A DNA stretch of 5,142 nucleotides from the NCBI GenBank assembly GCA_937965925.1, contig CALCME010000065.1, positions 1 to 5,142 of the forward strand, given 5' to 3'. Under the pieces are notes generated by a model that searched no databases, was not told the origin of the DNA, and saw only the letters and a program-made list of their open reading frames with translations. This DNA is from Candidatus Absconditabacterales bacterium (GTDB taxonomy: Bacteria; Patescibacteriota; Gracilibacteria; Absconditabacterales; Absconditicoccaceae). Positions within the stretch are counted from its first letter, which is position 1. Each line of letters begins with the position of its first letter. Position numbers and translations under genes: made by a program. Positions 1 to 4,879 of the stretch are shown in pieces.

Positions 1-1289
1 ACCCCTTTGGCAACCAAAAGGATCACAACAAACGGGAAGATGGCAAAACTATTTGCATAAGCACTATAATTTACCAACTCAAGAGCTAATGACTCGTGTG
101 CCCATCGAATAATCAGTGAAACAACACAATATAAGATCATCATCAACGAAATCTTAGGACTATACAAGAGATAAATCTTCTTGGAGATGAGATGAGTGAT
201 AATCACCGCTATCGCTGCTGAAAGAAGCAAGAAGAATGAAGGAGCAATCCCTATCACATACATCGAGATCGCAAACAACAACGGTGTAAACACTCCAAAT
301 ACCGATAATCATACTACCTGTCTAGCTACTGAGATCAATAATCAAACAAAAGGAAGCAGCAAAACCAGAGTAAGAATTCCGAGAGGAAATCAATTGATCA
401 AGATATAATCGGTAATATACGATAAGAAGGTTCGTTTATTAGAATCTTCAAGACTTACTGAATATGATTTGATGAAATCATACTGCAAAGGATCATCGTT
501 AAGCAACAATGAAGTAAACAAAGAACCGAAGTACTGCTCTTGAGTTACATATACTTTTTCCAATCCTGATGAGGTAATATATCTTGCTAGCAGTCTACGA
601 AAATAACTTTGTGCAGTATCTGCTATCACATAGGTATTAAGACTTCCTGTATCAATTTCATTTACGGAAAAGAGCTTTCATAATGATTCAAAGATAAGTC
701 ATTGAGACGAAGTATCTACAATAAGATCATCTGCATACCTAAAATAAGAAACGTAACTTGAGAGATTATCAAAGACTTTCTCAGAAGAGTTCGTATCGTC
801 AATCTCGATCTTTTTAAATAATTGTTGAATGGTACCTGTTCATGTTTGGCTTTTACTGAGCTCCAATACCTCAGATCATTTCCCTAAGTAAACAATAATC
901 TTATCATATGAAGTGATTGATCTTTCCAAGACATACTCGCATCAGTTCTCCAGAGTAATATCTGTTTTTAGTAAAAATCATCCTGGCTCACTAAATTCAT
1001 AGGAGAAACTTTCTTCCTCAAAGGCAGCCAACTGATCTGATCCACTCCAAATCGTGTGATTCACATTGAGTCATGAAGCATATTCACTATAGTCTTCAGC
1101 GGTCAAGGTATATTCGTAAAGCTGATTAGACTTCACTTCCTCTTGACCAAGAACTGAAAAATCTATGATCGGGCAATTGATAAAGTTTCCATCTCATTGG
1201 GCATCTTGTGCATATACTCAGGTACTCAAAAACAGTAATCAAATAGGTAAAAATAGCGAATGAAGTACATAAGATAACATCTTTTTCAT
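1..1289 (-). CDS. Exported membrane protein with a 7TM_transglut-like domain (partial, 3' end outside window)
   Basis: ATG at 1289-1287 opens 429 codons that run off the left edge with no TAA or TAG. Thirteen in-frame TGA codons are read as Gly, about half of all its glycines. Residues 1-27 form a signal peptide (Lys-Lys start, hydrophobic core, likely cleavage after VYA). Residues about 35-135 look like a beta-rich, PKD/Ig-like exterior domain, and about 135-298 a mixed exterior region of unknown fold. From residue 301 come membrane helices at about 301-322, 335-365, 380-394 and 411-427. The stretch VARQVVGLSVFGVFTP (321-336) resembles the R-Q-x-x-G-x-x-x-F-G-x-F-x-P signature I know from the 7-TM domain fused to inactive transglutaminases (Pfam 7TM_transglut). 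That family match is from memory, not a search. No transglutaminase core is visible in this part. The likely location is the cytoplasmic membrane with the N-terminal half outside; the function is unknown. It is divergent from tgt. Confidence 0.88.
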
Positions 1290-1303
1290 ATTACAAATCT
1301 CTA
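1290..1303. promoter_or_regulatory. 14-bp divergent start region between two genes
   Basis: The ATGs of the membrane-protein gene (minus) and tgt (plus) are separated by 14 bp, too short for two conventional promoters with leaders. On the plus strand TACAAA (1292-1297) lies six bases before the tgt ATG, the spacing expected for a -10 box of a leaderless transcript; no good -35 is seen. On the minus strand there is only a weak purine stretch (AGAG). Promoter elements, if present, must lie inside the opposing coding sequences. The promoter assignment is an inference. Confidence 0.4.
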
Positions 1304-2437
1304 ATGAATAAATTACAATTTAAGATACTCAAACAACAAGGGAATGCAAGAGTTGGAGAAATCACTCTCAATGGAGTAAGCTTTAAGACTCCCTGTTTCA
1401 TGCCAGTGTGAACCAAAGCGACGATCAAATGACTCTTACTAGATCTCATGAGACAACCCTGATATCTAGGAACAAAAGAGCCAGTGAAGATGATTCTCGC
1501 GAACACCTACCATCTGTATCTGCGTCCAGGAGGAGATCTCATCAAAAAAGCTGGCTGACTTCATAAATTTATGGATCGAGAAGACTGATTAATTCTCACT
1601 GACAGTGGTTGATTTCAGGTATTTTCTCTATGACTTTCACAGAAAACAAAACAAGGAAAAAGTCTCGTTGAGCTCCGTCCAGATGGAGTGACCTTTAGAA
1701 GTATCCATGATGGATCCAAACATCTTTTCACACCAGAAAATGTGGTAGACATTCAAACAGACTTCGGTTCAGATATCATGATGATGCTAGATGTCTGCTC
1801 TCCTGTAGATGAAATCACCAAAGCTGAAGTAGCCTCACAGATGGCGACTACTCATCATCGAGCAAAGACAGCGTATGATTATTTTCATGACGAACAGCGT
1901 TATGAAAAAGCAAGATGAGTCCTGTTTCCTATCGTGCAATGAGGATTGTATGAAGACCTCAGAGAAGAATCAGCAAAGACACTTTCAGCGTATGCCTATG
2001 ATGGAATCGCTATGTGATGACTCAGTGTCGGAGAGACCAAAAAAGATATGGAGCGTATCGTCAAAGCTACCGTTCCTCATATCCCAGCAGATAAACCAAG
2101 ATACTTGATGGGTATAGGAACGCCTGAGGACCTAGAAATGGCAATCACCCAAGGGATTGATTTGTTTGATTGTGTCTTACCAACGAGATTGTGAAGACAT
2201 GGAACTGCCTTTACTGATGCAGGACAAATTAAATTGTCTAACGCAAGATATCGTGAAGATTTCTCTTCACTTGAACATTCATGTGCTTGTCATACGTGCA
2301 CCAGATACACCAAAGCATACCTCCATCATCTCATGAGAGAAGGAGAAATGCTTGGATGAATTCTGTTATCATTACACAATATCGCCTATCTTCATCAACT
2401 GTGTGAAAGGATGAGAGATGAGATGATACTAGAGTAA
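1304..2437 (+). CDS. tgt: Queuosine tRNA-ribosyltransferase (tRNA-guanine transglycosylase)
   Basis: This enzyme swaps guanine-34 in the anticodon of His, Asp, Asn and Tyr tRNAs for preQ1, the base-exchange step of queuosine synthesis, in the cytoplasm. The 377-residue length is normal for the bacterial family and the ORF ends in TAA. Visible hallmarks: FMPVGT near residue 34; DSGGFQ with the catalytic base Asp100; LDVC in the base pocket; [18 protein letters not shown] with the nucleophile Asp289; and the zinc site Cys327, Cys329, Cys332 and His358. The spacing from Asp289 to the first Cys and from the third Cys to His matches the Zymomonas enzyme as I remember it. Thirteen of about 35 glycines are TGA, several at invariant positions, so the gene is intact only in code 25. 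ATG 1304 fits the usual family N-terminus. No clear Shine-Dalgarno is seen. The gene has no visible queuosine-pathway neighbour here. Confidence 0.97.
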
Positions 2438-2456
2438 CATAGATATCTTTCGAAGA

Positions 2457-2491
2457 ATGATTATCAAGAAGCTTGCTTCGACGCTAATCAT
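2457..2491. terminator. Inverted repeat between convergent genes, possible weak bidirectional terminator
   Basis: ATGATTA (2457-2463) pairs with TAATCAT (2485-2491). Inside it GAAG (2468-2471) can pair with CTTC (2476-2479). The structure lies between the tgt stop (2437) and the stop of the convergent minus-strand gene (2494-2492). Neither side has a T-tract, so intrinsic termination would be weak. Confidence 0.4.
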
Positions 2492-2863
2492 CTAAAGTAA
2501 ATATTCTGATTTGTACTTACTTGTAAAGCAAATCAGTGCTTTTTCAGTACACAACTGAGATTCACTACATTCACTACTTGCAAGCAAGGTATCGGTTGAG
2601 ATTTCATGAGAAATCTCTAGTTCACTAGTGATCTGTTGTTCCACTAGATCCAGTTCATTGAGCTCATACAACGTGTTCATATAAGAAAACACATACCCAT
2701 AAGCCACGATCATTGACCAGTACAATACCGGCATCACGACCTTCTTAAACAATTTCTTTATCAAGTCACTAAACAGCTTGAAGAAAATGTTTGTTTTTTG
2801 TTTAGTTCATCATACTAAGCCATATCCGTGAGGAAGTGCTCATTCGTACAAATTATACACCAT
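2492..2863 (-). CDS. Small single-TM membrane protein, unknown function
   Basis: In code 25 the frame is open from ATG 2863-2861 to TAG 2494-2492, 123 residues. It uses three TGA-Gly codons (residues 8, 18, 19), giving a Gly-rich start (EGALPHGYGLVGGTK). A basic stretch (about 29-41, rich in Lys, Phe and Leu) precedes one hydrophobic helix at about 42-62 (VVMPVLYWSMIVAYGYVFSYM). An acidic, Ser/Glu-rich tail with three Cys follows. The positive-inside rule suggests the N-terminus is in the cytoplasm and the tail outside. The start is uncertain. An in-frame TAG lies seven codons upstream of the ATG, so the ORF cannot extend much further. A promoter-like TATAAT covers codons 3-4, so initiation could instead be downstream, for example TTG 2764, which gives 90 residues. 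I do not recognise the family. Confidence 0.68.
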
Positions 2864-2880
2864 AGTTTTGTTAAGGTAAA
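2852..2880 (-). promoter_or_regulatory. Possible sigma70-type promoter overlapping the start of the small membrane-protein gene
   Basis: On the minus strand TTTACC (2880-2875) and TATAAT (2857-2852) are separated by 17 bp. The -10 is perfect and the -35 matches 4 of 6. If it is used, transcription would begin downstream of ATG 2863 and the gene would need a later start. TATAAT is also easily met by chance in AT-rich DNA. Confidence 0.35.
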
Positions 2881-2888
2881 ACTACCTT
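2873..2888. repeat. Short perfect hairpin upstream of the small membrane-protein gene
   Basis: AAGGTA (2873-2878) and TACCTT (2883-2888) form a 6-bp stem with a 4-base loop. On the minus strand it sits just before the presumed ATG and contains the putative -35. It could be a regulatory hairpin or chance; it has no T-tract. Confidence 0.35.
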
Positions 2889-3061
2889 TCAAATCCATCC
2901 CATGTTTTTTCATCTTTTCTTCAGTCCTCAGCTTTATTAATTATTGTTCAGCAGTACTACCATACCAAAAAGCTCCAAAAATATCAAAAATATCGACAAA
3001 TCGCTCTGATTACTGTTGCTATTTTGAAAATTTGATGTTTAGTGAGAGGAAAATAGTGTGC

Positions 3062-3133
3062 TGGTATATTGGTATATTGGTACATTAGCTCGAACTAAAA
3101 TACTAACTTACTAATATACTAACTTACTATTTT
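3062..3133. repeat. AT-rich tandem repeats that are near-complements of each other
   Basis: The left block repeats GGTATATT about two and a half times (3063-3082). The right block is a 16-bp unit starting ACTAACTTACTA, present twice (3102-3117 and 3118-3133). Left-arm TTGGTATATTGGTA (3069-3082) can pair with right-arm TACTAATATACTAA (3109-3122) over all 14 positions as RNA if two G-U pairs are allowed. TTAG and CTAA (3085-3098) can close an inner hairpin. A T-run follows the right block. Confidence 0.6.
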
Positions 3134-3140
3134 TTTTATT

Positions 3141-3166
3141 CGTCGTTCTGATGTATATCAGAATCT
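3141..3166. repeat. REP-like palindromic unit, compact copy
   Basis: The unit starts CGTCGTTCTGA and ends AGAATCT. TTCTGAT (3146-3152) and ATCAGAA (3157-3163) form a perfect 7-bp stem around the loop GTAT. It shares its outer pattern with the longer unit just downstream. Confidence 0.6.
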
Positions 3167-3176
3167 ATAGCATGTT

Positions 3177-3225
3177 CGTCATCCTGAACGAGTTCACAGC
3201 GAAGCGAAGAACGACTGAAGGATCT
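3177..3225. repeat. REP-like palindromic unit, long copy
   Basis: The unit starts CGTCATCCTGAACG and ends TGAAGGATCT. ATCCT (3181-3185) pairs with AGGAT (3219-3223), and GTTC (3192-3195) with GAAC (3209-3212). From memory it resembles the dispersed intergenic repeat of the form GTCATCCTGA...GAAGGATCT seen in many bacterial phyla. No transposase is nearby. Confidence 0.6.
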
Positions 3226-3345
3226 CGAGTGGATATTATTCTTACAACATATATTCAAGGACTATCACTCGTTACGAAATCTATTACTATGATAGAAACA
3301 TTTCTTCCTTCTTCATTTTTTTGTCATAGCCACAAAAAAACGAAG

Positions 3346-3389
3346 CAAAAAAAAGGCCTAGTCGGTCCGCGTCCCGCTCGGCGGCCGAC
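3346..3389 (-). terminator. GC-rich hairpin with T-tract, probable terminator of the RNHCP gene
   Basis: GTCGG-t-CCGC (3361-3370) pairs with GCGG-CCGAC (3381-3389), a 9-bp GC stem with one bulged base and a 10-base loop. On the minus strand it is followed after six bases by eight T (3354-3347), and further on by seven more (3340-3334). It lies about 70 bp past the RNHCP stop. Its GC content is far above the surrounding DNA, and the strand also has an open frame here, so it may be more than a terminator. Confidence 0.65.
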
Positions 3390-3460
3390 AACCCTTCGTG
3401 TAAGTTCTGAGTGGTAGCGGAACGCAACGGTAATTATGTTTCGATTATACTCTCTAAATT

Positions 3461-3775
3461 CTAACTCCCTAGCTTCGGCTTCCATTTTTTGATACAAGTA
3501 TCCAACTCACCCATTTCATCGTCGTCAGCTGATTTATTTCGATGGTCTTTCCTGCATTTCAAGCAGATAAAGTGTATCTTCGTGGCTCCATTCTTGATTT
3601 CATACTCGCTAGGCACCATGGTTCCATGACACTCCGTATCTCTATCACCAGGAATCGTTCCATCCACATGCTGTGAGACAAAACAGCTTGGGCAATGGTT
3701 GCGACAAGTCTTGGAAGCCATAGGGACTTCTTGTTTACATGAGAGGCAGGTGAATGATTCGTTTATTTTTTTCAT
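3461..3775 (-). CDS. RNHCP domain protein (zinc-ribbon type)
   Basis: The protein has 104 residues, from ATG 3775-3773 to TAG 3463-3461. It carries the name-giving RNHCP motif (residues 25-29), followed by SCFVSQHVD and PGDR. The Cys pairs are Cys10/Cys13, Cys28/Cys31 and Cys71/Cys74, plus Cys49 in a C-H-G-x-M-x-P context. This is the layout of the RNHCP family (Pfam RNHCP), a small, presumably zinc-binding family whose molecular role is not established. The C-terminal tail (about 82-104) is acidic, then basic. It is unusual here in having no TGA codon: all six Gly are GGN, whereas its long neighbours use TGA for about 35-50% of Gly. It appears to be a single-gene unit with a promoter directly upstream and a GC-rich terminator downstream. 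The start is well supported because the promoter ends at the ATG. Confidence 0.93.
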   Translation of the reverse strand: MKKINESFTCLSCKQEVPMASKTCRNHCPSCFVSQHVDGTIPGDRDTECHGTMVPSEYEIKNGATKIHFICLKCRKDHRNKSADDDEMGELDTCIKKWKPKLGS

Positions 3776-3781
3776 ACGATA

Positions 3782-3809
3782 ATTGTATAGAAACTATAAT
3801 TGATCTCAA
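3782..3809 (-). promoter_or_regulatory. Promoter of the RNHCP gene, predicting a leaderless mRNA
   Basis: On the minus strand TTGAGA (3809-3804) and TACAAT (3787-3782) are separated by 16 bp. Only six bases lie between the -10 and the ATG at 3775, so the transcript would start at or next to the A of the start codon. There is no Shine-Dalgarno. A small TATAG/CTATA palindrome lies over the spacer and -10. Confidence 0.6.
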
Positions 3810-3811
3810 AC

Positions 3812-3839
3812 AAAAAACCACCTCATCATAAGGTGGTTT
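3812..3839 (-). terminator. Intrinsic terminator downstream of the frameshifted membrane-protein gene
   Basis: AAACCACCT (3815-3823) and AGGTGGTTT (3831-3839) form a 9-bp stem with a 7-base loop. On the minus strand the stem runs into a tract of six T (3817-3812). It ends the transcript from 4646-3959 just before the RNHCP promoter. It shares an identical 17-nt core (3812-3828) with the terminator at 4744-4767. Confidence 0.85.
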
Positions 3840-3958
3840 CTCTATTTTATTTACTAAGGACGAGAAGATAATCACTCACGTAGACGCAAAATATTGCGTC
3901 ACTCCGTATTGCTTGATTCTTTCTTATTGTCTCAGCATCTTATTGTCTTATTGTCTCT
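3840..3958 (-). other. 3' untranslated stretch with a short direct repeat and a hairpin
   Basis: This is the DNA between the TAG at 3961-3959 and the terminator. On the minus strand GACAATAAG occurs three times (3955-3947, 3947-3939 and 3931-3923). GACGCAA/TTGCGTC (3883-3889 and 3894-3900) forms a perfect 7-bp stem with a 4-base loop. I see no gene. The function is unknown. Confidence 0.55.
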
Positions 3959-4646
3959 CTAGTCCTTAAACTCCTCCGCCGTTTCTTCAATCACTTTCTT
4001 CATTCCTGCTTCGATATCGTCTGTTAGTTTCTTGTCGTTGATGATTGTGTCTTGAAGGTCGTTGAATGTTGTATCTAGTTTTTCGTAGAGTGATTTTTCG
4101 AATGGGAGACTATTATCATCAAGTTGTAGTAATATTTTTCTTTAACATATCCTTTATTCCTTTATTAGTTTCGCTTTTTTTGAATCAAGAAGAAAATGTT
4201 CCCTGTGATTGCACTACTATAGATTTTGGATTTACTCAATTACTCCTTTGATACTCTATATATCACAATCTATTAAATCCATTTTCATCATTTCTTTGAA
4301 AATGAGTCTCAGAGTAAAAAGGAACTCTTCTCACAATTTGACCTCAAACATTTGAAGGACTCCCTGGAACTGGATATAGCATACCACCTAAACCTCAAGA
4401 TTCCACAGAATGAATTCCATTTCTTACTATTACACAAACAGTACCTCACTCACACGAATACTTATTCACATCCGCCACTCTTTCCACAAATGGATCTCAT
4501 TCAAATATATCACACATTCTATCTTTATATTCTAATTGCACGCAACCAGTTCAGTAAGTAGTTTGGTCTATAGTTCAATACCAAGCGAAGAACACAATCG
4601 ATAATAGAATTAGAACTAAGAGTATATTTGAAAGTTTATCAGACAT
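3959..4646 (-). CDS. Membrane-anchored exterior protein, 228 aa, interrupted by a one-base frameshift
   Basis: From ATG 4646-4644 the code-25 frame stays open for 177 codons with nine TGA-Gly codons inside the conserved-looking body. It then hits TGA TGA TAA at 4121-4113. Shifting by +1 at the A5 run (minus strand 4139-4135) continues a coding-like sequence (KILLQLDDNSLPFEKSLYEK) to TAG 3961-3959. One A fewer would give an uninterrupted 228-residue protein. Residues 1-7 are a short polar start and 8-24 one TM helix or uncleaved anchor (ILLVLILLSIVFFAWYG). The exterior part has four Cys (35, 45, 65, 71) that could form two disulfides and a Gly-rich stretch (84-102). The C-terminal 58 residues are acidic and helical. 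I do not recognise the family. The gene lies between a strong promoter and a terminator. The break could be a sequencing error, a true mutation or, less likely, programmed shifting. Confidence 0.85.
4135..4139 (-). other. Frameshift site (A5 homopolymer)
   Basis: The upstream frame reads ATG TTA AAG AAA AAT; the downstream frame needs AAG AAA ATA TTA. Removing one A joins them. The required shift is +1, so a standard -1 slippery heptamer does not explain it. Confidence 0.75.
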
Positions 4647-4689
4647 GGTACTGGAAAGGGATAAATAATAGTGATTTATGTATATCAAA

Positions 4690-4718
4690 AGTATATTCAA
4701 TCATCCTTCACATGTCAA
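4690..4718 (-). promoter_or_regulatory. Near-consensus sigma70-type promoter of the frameshifted gene
   Basis: On the minus strand TTGACA (4718-4713, a perfect -35) and TATACT (4695-4690) are separated by exactly 17 bp. The start would be near 4683, leaving a leader of about 37 bases before ATG 4646. No Shine-Dalgarno is visible in that leader. The promoter lies about 25 bp after the terminator of the preceding gene, so this is a new transcription unit. Confidence 0.75.
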
Positions 4719-4743
4719 ATATGTCAGTTACGTTAATCTAAAT

Positions 4744-4767
4744 AAAAAACCACCTCATCACGAGGTG
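4744..4767 (-). terminator. Intrinsic terminator after the right-edge gene
   Basis: CACCTC (4751-4756) and GAGGTG (4762-4767) form a 6-bp stem with a 5-base loop. On the minus strand it is followed by six T (4749-4744). The 17-nt stretch 4744-4760 is identical to 3812-3828 in the other terminator. Confidence 0.75.
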
Positions 4768-4788
4768 ATATACTTAATAAGTATATCA
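4766..4788. repeat. Perfect 10-bp hairpin next to the terminator
   Basis: TGATATACTT (4766-4775) and AAGTATATCA (4779-4788) form a perfect AT-rich stem with a 3-base loop. It overlaps the base of the terminator stem by two bases. It may protect the 3' end of the mRNA or compete with the terminator hairpin; this is an inference. Confidence 0.5.
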
Positions 4789-4844
4789 TCTAATTGAATC
4801 AAAAATCTCTTATTTATAAAAAGGTCTGAATTTTAACAATTTTT

Positions 4845-4869
4845 AAGCAAAAGCAATATGCTTTGGCTT
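4845..4869. repeat. Hairpin just after the stop of the right-edge gene
   Basis: AAGCAAAAGCA (4845-4855) pairs with TGCTTTGGCTT (4859-4869) around ATA, an 11-bp stem with one mismatch. It starts about ten bases after the TAA of the minus-strand gene and has no T-tract. The remaining 4789-4844 holds nothing I recognise. Confidence 0.45.
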
Positions 4870-4879
4870 AATTTCAAAA

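Larger units (their letters stand above)
2864..3460. other. Intergenic region, about 600 bp, without a convincing gene
   Basis: Neither strand gives a persuasive long ORF in code 25. On the minus strand there are short coding-like stretches: 2941-3009 (22 codons ending GSTAEQ then TAA) and, in the same frame past that TAA, a 32-codon ORF at 2815-2913 (MKKHGMDLKG start). A further fragment in another frame spans 2882-2956. These may be decayed gene ends. The rest consists of an AT-rich tandem/inverted repeat (3062-3133), two REP-like units (3141-3225), a plain AT-rich stretch (3226-3340) and a GC-rich hairpin (3361-3389). Confidence 0.6.

Noticed and set aside
196..408. Plus-strand 70-codon ORF
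   Set aside because: It lies antisense to the membrane helices of the 1-1289 gene, whose frame is open throughout.
1875..2108. Plus-strand 77-codon ORF inside tgt
   Set aside because: It is an out-of-frame shadow of tgt, which has all its family motifs in the other frame.
1304..2437. tgt as a pseudogene full of premature opal stops
   Set aside because: Every TGA falls where glycine belongs and catalytic and zinc residues are all intact; decay would not place stops only at glycines.
1304..2437. Selenocysteine or stop readthrough as the explanation for TGA
   Set aside because: There are dozens of TGA codons across unrelated genes, at Gly positions rather than Cys/Sec sites, so genome-wide recoding fits far better.
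3062..3225. CRISPR array
   Set aside because: The repeats are short, tandem or palindromic, with no regularly spaced unique spacers and no cas genes.
3151..3417. 88-codon plus-strand ORF across the repeats and GC-rich hairpin
   Set aside because: It runs through two REP-like palindromes and the antisense of a terminator, with no recognisable domain.
3355..3460. tRNA or rRNA fragment in the GC-rich block
   Set aside because: No cloverleaf, no T-loop (GTTCGA) pattern and no rRNA stretch that I recognise.
4113..4148. Programmed -1 ribosomal frameshift at the A-run
   Set aside because: The two coding-like frames are joined by a +1 shift, not -1, and no downstream stimulatory hairpin is evident; an indel at A5 is simpler.
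4066..4561. Plus-strand ORFs at 4066-4251 and 4352-4561
   Set aside because: They are antisense shadows of the code-25 minus-strand gene at 3959-4646, which has a promoter, a TM helix and a terminator.
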